Assembly: GCA_020726505.1 (NCBI GenBank)
Contig: JAHLEZ010000008.1
Location: 1,984,001 to 2,048,000, forward strand
Reading direction: 5' to 3'
DNA: 64,000 nucleotides
DNA from: Leptodontidium sp. MPI-SDFR-AT-0119
Lineage: Eukaryota; Ascomycota; Leotiomycetes; Helotiales; Leptodontidiaceae
Under the pieces are notes generated by a model. It saw only the letters and a program-made list of their open reading frames with translations. It did not search any database and was not told where the DNA came from. Both the position numbers and the translations under genes were made by a program. The stretch's first letter is position 1. Each line of letters begins with the position of its first letter. This document shows positions 33,747-46,612 of the stretch, piece after piece.

Positions 33747-35647
33747 CAGAAGAAAGGAAAAGAAAAGAAGATCACGGCTTCACGATGCAGTAAATATGTA
33801 GCTCTTGTTGTTACACTTGAGCCTTCAAAGGTGGGCTGGTAGCAGGGCTGGGCTCTGACCAGTTGCTAGCGAGTGCGCAGTGGGCAGTTCAACTGCCTCA
33901 CGCGGAAAGCTTCAGAAAAGGGACGGCAATAGTTGCCTGTTTAGGCTTGGCGCAAACGTTCTGCCCCGCGATGCGATAATAAAGATCTCTGGCTGTGGAG
34001 AAAGCTGACAATTCGGCGATACGAAAGCAACAGATACTGAGCCTGTGACTGGAAGAATGAATGTATTCGGAGATATCTGATAATAGAGTTTAAGGATCAA
34101 AGGTCCACCGGCTTCTTTCGGTACGATTTGAGCCCTTTTGAAGCCTTTCGCGCGAATACCTATCAGGACTCGCTTGTACCACAATTACCCCTCGTTTGAA
34201 GCTCTCTATCACTGATCTTATGAAGCTTAGAGTAATAATTTTCTGATAACGGATGGCTTACAGACATGCAGAAGCTTGAGCTAACAGCAATTAAATCCTC
34301 AAGTCATATTATTCCGCCGTGACTTTGCAACGGTATTGTCACCCTCGCTAGGAGTCCATTCCTGCTCGACTCAGTAAGGCCAGGGTTGAAATTACCCCTC
34401 TTTGTCACGTGTATGCATGTCAAAACCTTCTTATTTTTGGACAAGCGTGAAAGCATAGCAGGCCGAATATACAATTAGACTTTCATGTAGGAGTGAGACT
34501 TTTTGAAAGGCAAAGATGATTCGCATGAATGTCCTCAAATCTTGACTTTTGGCGGCGCCGTAACCGCTCACGCATGAAATTTGGAGGCTCACGGTCTCAC
34601 TACCCCTCACTTGCTCATGTGCGTGCACGAATATAGATACTTGGCAAACCATTCATTCATTATATTCGAATGCTGCCTACCGCTGCTGCTCCATCTCCAT
34701 GCTAAATCCCATGCCAGAAATGACTCCCATCGGCCCATTAACACCCGCTATGAGGAATCGCCACGCACTTCTCTTTCGTACCTACAATACAGTCTGATAG
34801 TTTTATGTATACCCGGTCCCAAAAATCCAATCTTGTACAGCCCTCCCTCTGGACGGACGGACGCGACCCTCTTTGTTCGGCAAAGAAAGCCATCGGTCTC
34901 GCCCATCTTCCTGGTTCCTTTCCTTTCCTTTGATCCTCCACTCCCACCTTCAAAAGCACAAATGCCACCCCTTCCAGACTCCCCTCCCGAAGCCAGCATA
35001 AGCCCCCTCCCAGGAAACAAAAAAATCATCCCTCTGCTCCTAGGTATGCCCGTTGCAAGATATGGCTGGCCCCCCGCCCGCAGCGAACTCCATGCTGAAA
35101 CGCAAAAGCAAAAGGCAAAAGGCCAAACCCCCCCCCCCCTCCCAAAAAAGCAAACTTTCGATCAGGACGTTCTCAAAAGAAAAAAAAAGGAAACAAATAT
35201 GCCCCCAATCTAAAGGGCAATATTTATTTATATGACCCAAATTGGACTGTGGCCCAAAGGCAAAAAAACAATGGCATGGGGAAAAAAAGGTGTATGAACC
35301 AACACCAAGGGGGTATAAACTCGCAGTTTTTTGCTCTCGCTGGAAATAGGAAAAAAAGGGATATGTGAGGTCGGTTGCCCAACAATGCTGCTCTTCTTCC
35401 TTCTGTCGCTCCTCGATGATGATAATGTTAATGATGATGTTGATGGTGTGACGGCAAATTTTATGATATGTGTTGTAGAAATACACAAAGTAGATACAGT
35501 GGATTATGTATGTATGTATTGGTCGATAGCTGGGGAAAACTGTTTGTGCTCACTCAGCAGAGACAACGTATGTCGAATTAGGGATTAGATTTCGAACAGA
35601 GGGTTCGGATGTTTGTGGTATGTCCCTCGAGTGTATTCGGATTGCAC
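33747..35647. other. Intergenic between ALDH promoter and bZIP 3' end
   Basis: About 1.9 kb. The left part is the ALDH promoter (ALDH is on the minus strand). Around 35100-35300 it is low-complexity, with C- and A-runs and AAAAAAA tracts. The right end is probably the 3' UTR of the bZIP gene. No gene is supported; open frames on both strands lack motifs. Confidence 0.4.
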
Positions 35648-37366
35648 CTATCGTCGCCCGCCATCTCCAGGCCAGCCTCGCTCATATGGGCCGCGCGAGT
35701 AGGGGTCATAGGGAGGATGAGGACCAGCACTCGTCGACGGGGTGACGTTCGAACCTGGAGTTTGTGGCCCGGGGGGTTGTTCGATCCGCAGAGGCGGTAA
35801 ATTTGGAGGTCCAGGCGGACCAAGATAGCCAGGTGCTGGAACGGGGGGTAGCGTTGAAGCTGGAGGGAGCGAATAAGGCAGGCTGGTAAACTCTCCTTGC
35901 GTGTCCGTTCTCCTCCTCCTAGGGGCCCGTTCTGAAGATGTTTCCGCATGAAATCCTGCTTGAGGCGGTGGTTGTGGTGGTTGCAATGATTGTTGTGGTG
36001 GTGGCTGTCCCATCCCCAGGAACGATCCAGACTGTAGACTTTGAGGACTTGGAGGTCCTTGCATAGCGAGATGTCTCATGTCTGGATTTCTGAGTACCAT
36101 ATCTCGCAGTCTGTCCCTTTCATGCCTGTATCGGTCCCTATCCTGCTCGACATCTCGCATTCTTCGTTCCAGCTCCCTCGCTTGCTGCTGTAACTTTTCA
36201 ATGCTAGTATTGGCCTCCCTCTCTTTTTCTTTTCTACGTTGACGGAATCTTGCTGAAGCACCTGCATTACGTGCTCTCTTCTCGTCAGCAAGTCTCGAAG
36301 CACCATGAACATCTACAGGTACAGTGTACGAGCCTTGAGACGTGGTTATTGTCAGGACTTGGATAGGATCTGTGGCAGAAGTCTGCCTTGAGCTGCCTGC
36401 GCTGCTGGAATGGAGAGAGCTGCCTTGTGTCTGAGGATCTGGAGAAGTGTACGGACCTTCAGGTACTCCAGAGGGTCCTTGAAATTGCATTCCGCCTCCC
36501 GCTTGCGTTGCGGTCCCAAATGTCGAACCCGAATAATACGATGAGGGCGGCTGCGTTCCACCTTTGTGGAAGAGGAAAGAAGCTGGAGATGTCTGACTCG
36601 ACGAAGGATTGTTCGAAGACGCTGAAATACTAGGACTTGCGCTTTGCGAAAGTCTTGTGCGACCAGGAGCCTGCATAGTACCTCCACTTGATCGCCGAGG
36701 CGCGATAGCTGGTGTTGATGCTGCAGGTGGAAACCCATACTGTTGCTGGTACTGTTGTTGCCCAGGGTTTGGCATTGGAGGAATCTCAGACGAAGCATTA
36801 GGGCCAGGTTCGGCCATGTACACTCGACCTCTTGAAGGCAAGAAAGGAGATTGTTGTGCATCGATGGTCCCCGGAGCTCCTCTTCCAGCACTGACAGCGC
36901 GAGCCGATGGTGATCTTGGGGTCAAGATTCGTCGAGGAGCCATGCCCTGGGGCAATTGCTGGCCAGGGAATGTATGAGATGGAGTTGTTGAAGGACTTGC
37001 GCCATAAGGGGTTCGCCCAGCAGCCGAAATGGGAGATTCATTTGTTGCGCCGCTCAAACGACGACTTGAATTTCCAGCACCCTCAGGCTCCGATGGATTT
37101 AGTATAGAATGAACACCAAGGTCTCTCTGTTGCCTCGCTCCTCGCCACTCCTCTCCGGCTCCTGTGTTCTGGGAGGTCTGGCCATGCTGAGGGGACGTCT
37201 CCTGGCGCTGAGGAAACCCTCGACTTTCGGGCTCTGGCTGCTGTCTTTCTGCTTGTCGCCCTTCCTGATGAAGATCATCTCGAAGCTGCACAGGTGGTAG
37301 AACGAATCTTTGATCTTCGGGCGGCGACCGAGATGCAGGACGAGACGCAGAAGGCCTCTGCGACAT
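35648..37366 (-). CDS. bZIP transcription factor, Gln/Pro/Ser-rich
   Basis: From the ATG at 37366 (MSQRPSASRPASRSPPEDQR) this is 572 residues; the frame is open upstream to 37651 with protein-like sequence, so an extra 5' exon with the true start is possible. The basic region RLADEKRARNAGASARFRQRRKEKEREA carries the N-x2-A-A/S-x-R-F-R signature in the NAGASARFRQR form, followed by a leucine-zipper-like coiled coil (IEKLQQQARELERRMRDVEQ and on). The rest is disordered, rich in Gln, Pro, Ser, with PPQQSLQPPQPPPQAG and a Gly/Pro tail. The form with a Gly after the Asn-Ala resembles fungal MetR/Cys3-like or unclassified bZIPs; the exact subfamily is not resolved. The gene faces a very long upstream gap, typical of a heavily regulated factor. 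Confidence 0.8.
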   Translation of the reverse strand: MSQRPSASRPASRSPPEDQRFVLPPVQLRDDLHQEGRQAERQQPEPESRGFPQRQETSPQHGQTSQNTGAGEEWRGARQQRDLGVHSILNPSEPEGAGNSSRRLSGATNESPISAAGRTPYGASPSTTPSHTFPGQQLPQGMAPRRILTPRSPSARAVSAGRGAPGTIDAQQSPFLPSRGRVYMAEPGPNASSEIPPMPNPGQQQYQQQYGFPPAASTPAIAPRRSSGGTMQAPGRTRLSQSASPSISASSNNPSSSQTSPASFLFHKGGTQPPSSYYSGSTFGTATQAGGGMQFQGPSGVPEGPYTSPDPQTQGSSLHSSSAGSSRQTSATDPIQVLTITTSQGSYTVPVDVHGASRLADEKRARNAGASARFRQRRKEKEREANTSIEKLQQQARELERRMRDVEQDRDRYRHERDRLRDMVLRNPDMRHLAMQGPPSPQSLQSGSFLGMGQPPPQQSLQPPQPPPQAGFHAETSSERAPRRRRTDTQGEFTSLPYSLPPASTLPPVPAPGYLGPPGPPNLPPLRIEQPPGPQTPGSNVTPSTSAGPHPPYDPYSRGPYERGWPGDGGRR

Positions 37367-40300
37367 CGGGTCCTGATCCCCTAACCCAAGATGGTCCCCA
37401 GGACCGGGACATTGACGTTTCCCACTACCTTCCCAGCTCTGCTGATAGCTGTGAAGCTTGAATACAAAATCAGTAAGACGTTTTTCGAGGACGTCTGGAG
37501 TCTGGACGCCCGGAAACCGCGTTACTTTTGGCGATATCTGCGGGTTGTCTCCAAAAGGAACAAAACTCTGACTCTCGCACGACGGACGCCTCAAGAAACC
37601 TTGTACAGCCAGATCGAATCTATTGTTTGGGGCGCTTGCAAATAGGGCGTCTCAGCAAGAGGTGGAAGTCAGCTGTGGTTGCTATTCTGAGCTTGGTGGT
37701 GGGCTTTTCTGGAATCGATTTGAATCGTCAAGTGCAGAACATCGCTGGTGCCGCCGCACCGAGGGCTCCAGTGGAGTACTTGTTTCCTCCTTCTGATGGT
37801 GCTGTGGGGTGAGTTGTTTGGGCAGGGATGTTTCGGTGATGTTGGAAGTAGAAAAGTCGAGGCGGAGCAGTAAGACAGTCACTGAATGGATGGATTGGAC
37901 CAAAGACTTGTGAAGCAGAAGCAGCTAGGAACTGTAAGACAAGTCACTGGATATTAGTTATTGCGCAGCGATGAAGGATATAGGGCGCCAGTGGTGACCA
38001 GTGATCTAGAGGATCGAGGGAACTGACCGAGAGTGGGAGCGGCTGTGGTCGACGGACCAGTCATGAGCAAGAACTGCAGGAAAGAGCTGCGACTGGTGGA
38101 AGAGCACGGATTGAGAAGGCAGAAACAGAAATATCGCTGGTGGGATAGTTCTACAGGCTGAAGATGCAGAAGGAAGAATGTTGCCTTGTGGATGGCTGGC
38201 GGATGTTTGCTGATGACGGTGTTAGCTCGACGCAAGAGTACGAGGAGACGCAGACGCAGAACTGAATGAGCCAGCATCCATCACTTGCATTGGGAACGCG
38301 AAAGCTTTTGGTCTTCCAGTCCCACGCCTGTTGCCCACAGACACTTGGGACCCTTTCACGAACCAGCACCGAAGAGATCATATTGACCAGGATTCGAGGA
38401 CCACAGCGGGTCTTCTGGGAGCAAACTGGGGTGCCTGGAGGCTGCTGCAGGCTTTTGGTTGCAGCGACGCCGCGACGACCATGGACCGGGGGCCAGCTGG
38501 TGTGCTAAGACATTTGTTGATGGCAGGGTTCCAGCTGCTAAAGCAAGTGAGGTTAGAGAGTCTGTTAGGCTCGCCAGGCTGGAGCTTGGGTCGATTCCGA
38601 ATTCCCAAGAAACTTAGTTGTGCACAGGCATACAGGCATGTTGTACAGGGCCGCAGGGCGATGGCCCAGCCGTCGGTCGTCCTCGAGGCGGCCCGCGGGT
38701 GGTGGCCATGCAGCAGCCCCTGTGTTCTGGGACCAGGTTCGCATGGCTGGCTGGTGGTGATGGTGGTGGTGTCATTGGAGCTCAGGTGGTGGAGGTGGAG
38801 ATGGGAGAGGAAGAGGAAGAAGAGTTCCACAGAGTAAGTTTACCAAGTAATACCTAGGAAGGATTTAGGTCGTGATAGCGAGCAGCCCTGCCTCGTGTTC
38901 TCTCTGTGTAGGGCAGGTGGAAGAGAGGAGGCTGGCTGTGAACTTTGTGCCAAATGTTACGATTCGTAGATAGAACCTAAAGTCTCTAAGAAAGACGTTG
39001 GCAGGCCAGGCCATATGATGGGGCTGGCCAGTCGTCGAACTTCTAGCAGGAAAATTGCCGGAGTTGCACACAATCATAGTTAGGTAGGCAGGGCTTAAGC
39101 AAGCCATAGCTTCAATGGGGTAAGTCGTGACGGCAAGACTTTGGGTGCAGTGCTCACAGTATTGCAAGCGTTCTTTAGCAGCTGCAATCGCATCGTGTGC
39201 GGTGAAGAACTTGTCAACCAGAACTCACTATGCAAGGCCTGGTGGACACCTCGGCAGGATTTCAATTGTACGTATACCGCCGACTTGGTCGATGCTCCTG
39301 TCATTTCTCACCGCAAGTATCGTGGGCTGGTTCCTACCTAGCCAAGAAGTACCGGTGAAGGCAGATTGATGCCGATATTCATACTGCGCTATGCAATGGC
39401 GCTGTTAGTTAATAGCTAACCTGCTGCGAGGAATCTTAAACTGATGAAAGCATGAACTAGTGACGGAGCTCAGAGCTCAGAGTGCGCCAGAGGTGCGCCG
39501 GCAGCCTGTGAGCGATGGTGAGATTGGGCTCTCCGATCAAGAGCTGCACTGTGCTGTGCCCTGAATCCTGTGAGAGCTAAATAATTACTGTCAGCCAGAT
39601 CTTGTAGCTGCGGGCTACCAGCACGCCGGTTCACCCCTCGGCGCACCCTGCAATTAAACACCGTAGCTTGGAGCTAGAATAGTGCTCTTAGCCAGTTCTT
39701 GGTCCCATCGTGGTGACCGCGTGGTAACTAAATCTGTGCTCCAGACGTTCGTACACCCACTTTCTATATTGGCACTGGGCGGTATTGGGACAGGGTAAGG
39801 CATGCAGGATGTGGTGGTGGTTATGGTCGAATTGGTGATGCTCGATGGATGTTCCTCGCTGCCCTGCCTGCAGGTGGATAGTGAATTGCGCGCTTGATTT
39901 GATTGAACGACCGGCTCTGTATCGCACTGCAGTAGCTCATCCGCATTGCAGGCAGGCAGTGGCCGTGGTGGTAACTTTCCAGTCACTTGTGCTGTGCCCC
40001 CAAGCCAGCCAGACCTTGTCCCACGTTGGCTCGAACCCTTTAATTCCCAAGTTGCGACTCGACAATAACCTCTGATGATGATGCTAAAATACAGAAATCG
40101 TTGCGAAGAAAGGGCTCTGGACCGACGGGTCTCCTGTCTCTAATGGGAAATGAGTGCAAGAAAGATCCAAACGGTTCTGATCAGAACTCCGCTCCCTTCC
40201 GTGCGGAAAGAGACCGCAACAAACTGCTTTTCTTACTAGCGTTGGTAGCCAACAGAATGACAAGGCGTGTAGCCCCAGATGTGAGTTCAACCGCATCCCC

Positions 40301-40386
40301 TGTTCTCTTATTTATGACCATGGTAAGATGAAATTGCGACGAATGACGAACCCGTGGTTCCTTTGTTCACTGCCCCGGCTTCGGAA

Positions 40387-40409
40387 TGCCTGCCTGCCTG
40401 CCTGCCTGC
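40387..40409. repeat. (TGCC)n microsatellite
   Basis: Five to six tandem TGCC units, seen directly. No functional link is evident. Confidence 0.85.
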
Positions 40410-43400
40410 TCAATTGAAGCTGGCTTGCAGATGCCATACAGATGCCTTAAAACGCAACCACATCCATCCATCTTGCTGACCTCGGAAGCTTCTCTTCCTG
40501 TGACAAGGAGGATTGAAGGAAGTCCATCCGTGTGAAAATGAGACCTTTGCACACAAATTTCCAGCCCTGCCTCTGTCCCTGCCTCTGCCGTTCTTCTCAG
40601 CTTCCCTTGTGGGATTGGATTGATTTGCTTCCCAGGGGAAGCCCCCCATGCGCCGTCTGTTTAACTCGCCTGATCCCAGAATCCCATGAGAGCCCCGGGT
40701 TGTACCCCTGCTCGTGATGCAGAGGAACAACTGCAGAATGATGTCGGAGGACCCTTGCGCTTGGTGCAATCTTCTCCCCACCTCAAACCAGACTCTCTTC
40801 TCTTCCAAAGATGATTTCTCTGGCTAATGTCGGTCTCCAAAGACTGTTGTCATAATTCGAGTATTCTCATGTTGTTCGGCACTCGGCTCATCCAAAATGA
40901 ATCCCAAGAAAGAGAGCCCCAATTGTTCTATCCACTTGCTGTTAATCCGTGCTTGTGCATTTGACTTGGCCCACACTGCTGGTGCGGAGTACAAGATGAG
41001 CTGCAGTAGTGCGCACAGATAACGTTGATATCCTTGGAATGCGCCCCTGGGAGTTTCCAGCACACCGGCTCGACACCGACCGATATGCCCCCAAGATCTG
41101 ACTGATCATTGAGGTCTGAATTCTTGCAAGACCAACAAAAAAACCCCCCGAACATCATCGGCTGGCAAATCTCTCCAACTAGCTAATTGATCAAATATTA
41201 AGAGTCCTGAAATCTCATCATGGTATGTGTTGACGAAATTGCTTCACAAAACGCGCGCCGTGCCGCCGAAGTCGGGTTTGGGATTTCTTCCGCCTTCTTT
41301 CGCTTCGCATGCATATGTGATGCGCATAGCGGCCCAAACCCCCAGGCGAGCAATTTGTACCTGATGTCCCTGGGATCCCACTTGAGAATGCAGCAATTTC
41401 ACAGAAGAAAACACGGATCCAGGGCAGATGAAGTCGAAAAAGTGTAGAATTCTTTGAGAACAATTGCATCGTCGTCCATGTTTCAAGTGTAATGAGAATG
41501 TGACGTGATGTGATGTGATGTTGACGGTCGAAATGACGATCGCTGGTCGAGAACAAGTCTGTCCGGAAGGAAAACGTGAAACGACGAGGCGCTGGTCCGC
41601 CTCAAATCCTCTTTCGGCCATTATGATTTAGATGAACAGATTGTGATTGTGCGGCTGACCCAATGTAGTGATTACACAGGCGACATATTCGTGCCGTTCC
41701 AGCCACTGTGATTGGCCTCGTTCTTCAAAAATCATGCTTGGATAAAGGTCTCGCCCTCACAATCCGTAGGCTCGGGTGAGTTCCAGGCGGTGGGATCGTG
41801 GCTTCGTGCAGGCAGGACCGGCTGTGGATGTTGTCGTATTCCGAGGTGAAGCATTACCCGTCTCGAGCTAGCACAGCACGCGGGCAACTCAGAGTGTGAT
41901 CTCATTTCAACAAGATCATGAGATCAGAAGAAATCTGTTCTATCTTGCAATTCGGGCAGGATTTTCGAGGAGGAGAGTAGCAATGAAGATCATGTTTGGA
42001 TTGAGATAAGAATGGTATGGGTCGCCTCGGTCGACTCCCTTCATGGCTGGCGAGTTCTGGCGAGACTTGCCAGGAGTCTGGTCGGTTTCCTGGGATCCAA
42101 AGAGGTGCATCCGCTTTGCTGCATAAACAACCCATGATCATATATGCCCCACAGCTTCCATGAGCAACGGTGGGCCTTCCATGGGCTCTTGCCTCCTGCA
42201 AGGCTGCAAGTTGTCAAGCATACCTCATAATTCGTGAACCTTCTTTGGGGTATAGCACAAGGCTCCTATAACACTCCGTTGCAATGCAAGGTGCCAAACT
42301 CCAGTTCCTTCTATTCAGGACCGTGAACTCTCATAGAAGTGGTTGTATACCGCTGCTTCTGGAACCGTAGCTGAACAATGCAACATTTCTATCTCCCAGC
42401 CACGTTGAAGAAGGAATGATTCTTACTGCCTTGCGTTCAGCTTCGTCTTTTCCTTCCCTGAAATACGCAGTGAGATATCGATTAGGTTTAGGCTAGCAGT
42501 CCGCCCATCCAACCTGCTGGTAAAGGTCTTGCTTTAGCGTATTCGTAACGTTCACCATGCCCCATCCCGAGAACCGTTCCACTCTCAAACAACGGAACAG
42601 CTAGCCTTCAGACGGGATCTTGCCGCGGTGTAAGCACGGCCAAGCAAATTCAGGGCCAGCCAGTGGCATGTTGCTGCCGATGGCCAGTGAACCAACCATT
42701 TCTGGACCTGGAATCGAGATGTTTTGAGGAAACTTGGCGATAGCTGCTGCTCTGACTGAGATTGCAACATTGATTCAATTTCATGGAATCCCCCAGCTCA
42801 ATTCTAAAATGACAGGCTGGAAAAGTCTGGAGGATGCCCGAGCGATGCAAGGCGGAAAGCACAACATCATGATCGTCCATCGTTGTCAGCCTTCCAAAAG
42901 TTGCTGCATCTGCAGGAACGGGGCGAAGAGCAGTGGAAAGGGGAGAGCGAACCATTCGGCAGTCTATCCAACGCATCCACACGAAAAACAAGGCAACGAG
43001 ATGGGATGGGGCGAACAAGCGCATGCTGATTGGTTTCCCTGTCCATCCCAACAGCTGCATGATAATCCCCGTACATGCAGTTACCAAATGGAGACTACTC
43101 GATAACGACGCGCATGGGTAGGGAGTCAGGTGTTCCCCGGAGTGAGTTTCTCAATCCACTATGAGAACATGAAGAAAGAGTCCAAGGATTTATTCGCAAT
43201 TTTACTTGAAGCCAAAAAAACAAACTTTTTCAGTCAAACCTAAAAATAGGCTCGAGAGCCGGGTGGATCTGCTGGTGGTAAGGAGGAGGCTGGAGAATGC
43301 CTAACCTTATCAGGGTCTGAACTCTCATCTGCCGCTGTTCTGCTCGGAATAGGAATTTAATTCCCTAGACTGGAATCATCTGAAATTCAAGGCGAAGCCA

Positions 43401-43918
43401 TACGAGAAATGCCTTCTTCCGATGTCTGGTCCAGCCAATTGATTTCGTAGCATGGAAAAACAAAGAAAGCATCTCAAATGATGACACAAATCTCCTTCTA
43501 TGCCGAGGGTTGCACCACTTTAGGTATCTTCTGAGCACAGCGTTCGATAACTTCCGGGCATGAACATCAGAAAATCAGGAGTTAAATCTCATGGCATGGT
43601 TGATCCTGAGTCGCTGTGATTGACTTCCAACTTTGAACCTGTCACGTGGCTTGCGATGAGGTCGAAAACCTGGAAGTCCTGGATTCGGCACAGATTAGGA
43701 CCATCATTATGTTTCAAGAACATCCCGGACAGCGGTCGGCATGAGAACCCGGTGGTTTTTCTTTTGCGCTGGGGCACTCTTGCGCACATGAAGTTATGTG
43801 ATGTGATTGTGATGTGATGGCGCTTAAGCAGGTGATTCTGCATGCTTCGACATGGTATCGCGAGATCCACCACATCCACAATGGTTAGTCTAGAAAGACG
43901 CAAGACAACAATGCGGTG

Positions 43919-43945
43919 AGCAGACTCAGCAGACTCAGCAGAGTC
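43919..43945. repeat. AGACTCAGC short tandem repeat
   Basis: Nearly three copies of a 9-base unit (AGACTCAGC). Seen directly; no role inferred. Confidence 0.7.
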
Positions 43946-45384
43946 CACAATATGTCGACTCCAGTCCAAATTGGCGGTCAGGAAAGAATTTCTGATCATA
44001 TGTCCCTTCAGTCGTCCATGATGTGGATCGTGAAGTTGCGATGGGGGTATTGCGGTGAGCAACCGGAGTTGCAGCAATCTGCAGCGTGATAACTGTACGA
44101 AATAAACCTAAAAAGATGACAGGCCCTGAGACGGGAATCACACATAAGTTACTAGAGCTGCAGGAACAGTCCAAGATTGTCGAAAAGCTGGCACACGGAG
44201 CGGTGATCAGGCGCGTTGGTGTTTCCCTCTCTTCCAGGCCTAGAGGAGTCCTCTCTTGAGACGTTCTCCCCTCCTTCCACCAGTTGGAGTATAAAATTTT
44301 TTTTCCAACCCTTGCTGATACGACGACGTCGGCTCTATGGTCAGCGCAAATCGCTGTGTTTGCGCAACACCTCTTGAAGGCGCGGCGCATCGTTGCCGCC
44401 AGAATTATTAAGTTTAATTATCCAAGGGAGGTCCTGGCTCAAATCCGGGGAGCCTCTAGTATGGAGATTGTGCTGACTCGACGGCCGGGATGACGTGGTG
44501 ATGTACGATGCTTGTTCAAATTGAATTTGTCCTTCTATCGAAGTCTGTTAATGTCAAGCAGACCCTTGCGAACTCGCCCAGGGGAAAAGTTTCACTGGAT
44601 TAGGCAAGGCCAACAGCATTCAGCATGGCTAAAGGCTTCCTCTTTGTGGAAAATCTTTTCAATACGTTCCTAAAGGAGACTGATGCAGAATTGTCAGCAG
44701 AACCCTCCCTTCAGTAAAACTCAACATGAGCGACTTTCGTTCCACTCCTTCGCAAAGCAGGGAGACGAAGAGAACTCGGGAGAAATGCATGAATGAGCAC
44801 ACGATACTACGCAGCCTTAGTCTAGCAACAGGTGGAGCGGTATCGATAGGACGAAAGGAAAGATTCCGTCTCCTGTCCAAACGTAAATTGACAGCTGAAG
44901 TTGCACCACCCAAAAAGACCAAGACCAGGTATATAGGCAGAACCGGTCGGAATATCCGCCACAACAACCATACATTAAAACCACAACACAACCTCCCGTG
45001 TTCATCAATCGAAAGATTGGATTCTGTCGCCAACAAAGTTTTGCGGATGAACGAGTCTCGGGAGCGATGGGGATATGAATCGGGAGTCAGGCCCGGCTAC
45101 CGAGTTTGGGCCACATCACGACAACGAAGATATATCCAACCGGACTGATTGATATAATTGAGGCTCGCCCATTGAAGGCATTGCGGTAACTCAGACTCTG
45201 TCCCTCGCCAGTCTTTCAAACTTCCTTCTGCTTCACGATCCTGCGAGCTCTCGGTCTTCAGTTGGTTGTCGAGTTGTTGAGGGAGATTCGCCACCCCGTC
45301 GTACTGTCGGGATTTATTCTTCGCTTCCGCAATCAGACCCACTATTAGATCGCCTAGCGAGCGACCTCGCCCAGCTCCCCCGCG

Positions 45385-46612
45385 ATGGCATTCCAATTCG
45401 GACAAAGCTCAAATTCAATCCTTTCCTGGTGGCATTGGGTTCTCTCATTCTTTCTGCGAACAAAGCCAGCGATTATGCCTTCCTCTTATCAACGATGGAC
45501 TGTCACGGAGCCCTACCTGGACCTCCATTGCTCTCTTGGCGAGGGTCCCTACTATGAGGAGGCGACTAACCATTTGCGATTTGTCGACATCATCAAGAGA
45601 CAACTTCATACGGTCGACTTGGGAGTGGGACCAAAGAGTCTGAAGACATTGCAATTTGATATGCCGGTTGGTGTAACGGCCGACATCGAGGGAGTCGATC
45701 CAAGGAAGAAGATTTTGATCGGAGGGAAGAGTGGGGTGTACATACTGGACAGGGAGACAGGAAAGTGCGATTTGTTGAAGAGGTTCCTCGACAGCGAAGA
45801 GAAAGATGAGAGAATGAGGAGCAATGATGGTGCGATTGATCCCCAAGGCAGATTCTGGGTTGGAACGATGAACGATTTCTGGGTTGGGGAACCACAGGCT
45901 GAGGGTGAGTTCCGGTGTTTCCTGTTTTGCTGTACCGTGTTTAGATTTTGCTCAAATTGCTCTCCTTTGGACTTCTTTGGAGCTCACTCCTGAACTAAAT
46001 CCTTGTTCTGGAAGCATTTGGATATCCTTGGGTAGATCTATCAGCCCACGTGACTCTGAAGTTATTCCGAAGAAACTGAAGAGCAATAGGCTCCAAGAAT
46101 ATGGCTAATCGTATTCAGGCTCTCTATTTCGCTTCAATTCGGACTTGAGTCGGAAAATATTGCGTTCTTCCTTGACGATTCCAAATAGCATTGGGTGGTC
46201 CAGAGACCACAAGACTTTGTACTTCACGCACTCGACTGAGAAACGTATCATCGCATTCGACTTCGACGTCTCGACTGGAGATATCAGCAACGAAAGAGTT
46301 TTCTGGCAGCATGACGGCAACGGGGATCCCGACGGATTCAAAGTCGATGCTGAAGGCAATATCTGGCAAGCAATCTATGGCGAGAGCCGAGTCTTGAAGA
46401 TTTCCCCCGAAGGAAAGCTGGTCGGTGAAATCACTTATCCCACAAAGTGCATCACATGCCCTGTCTTTATCGGAACGGAGATCTGGGTCACAACCGCAGA
46501 TGATCATGACAAGACCAAGCCATATGCGGGCGCTGTCTTCAAGGTGGACGTTGGGATTGTAGGCTTGAAGGAGTTTAAATTCAAGCTCGACAAGAAAATC
46601 CCGGGACTGTAG
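45385..46612 (+). CDS. SMP-30/gluconolactonase/regucalcin-like protein
   Basis: Exons 45385-45904 and 46119-46612, joined over a 214-nt intron (GTGAGT...TTCAG), give 337 residues; starting at 45475 would give 307. The SMP-30 beta-propeller landmarks are present: the metal-ligand Glu in LGEGPYYEEATNHLRFVDI, GGKSGVYILD, then the RSNDGAIDPQGRFWVGTM block with its NDG and Asp, IPNSIGWSRDHKTLYFTHS, and DGNGDPDGFKVDAEGNIWQA with the conserved PDG-D-x-G-x-W. Members are divalent-metal lactonases or Ca-binding proteins (gluconolactonase, regucalcin, aromatic-pathway lactonases). The N-terminal 30 residues are hydrophobic and Trp/Phe-rich (ILSWWHWVLSFFL) and may be a signal anchor or untranslated. It is the left member of an oxidative enzyme group. 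Start uncertain; family firm. Confidence 0.88.

Larger units (their letters stand above)
37652..45384. other. Long gene-poor region (7.7 kb)
   Basis: No gene is supported. Many short open frames on both strands overlap each other and have no motifs; a 140-codon plus frame at 44726-45148 is basic but unrecognised. It contains (TGCC)n at 40387-40409, short TGATG iterations near 41503-41525, and an AGACTCAGC iteration at 43919-43945. It is upstream of the bZIP gene and of the SMP-30-like gene, so long 5' leaders, lncRNAs or distal regulation are plausible but unproven. Confidence 0.4.

Noticed and set aside
42650..43087. 145-codon minus frame in the gene-poor region
   Set aside because: It overlaps an open plus frame of 123 codons; neither shows motifs or splice support.
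44726..45148. 140-codon basic open frame
   Set aside because: Opposing frames are also open, composition is not protein-like throughout, and no motif or homologous family is recognised.
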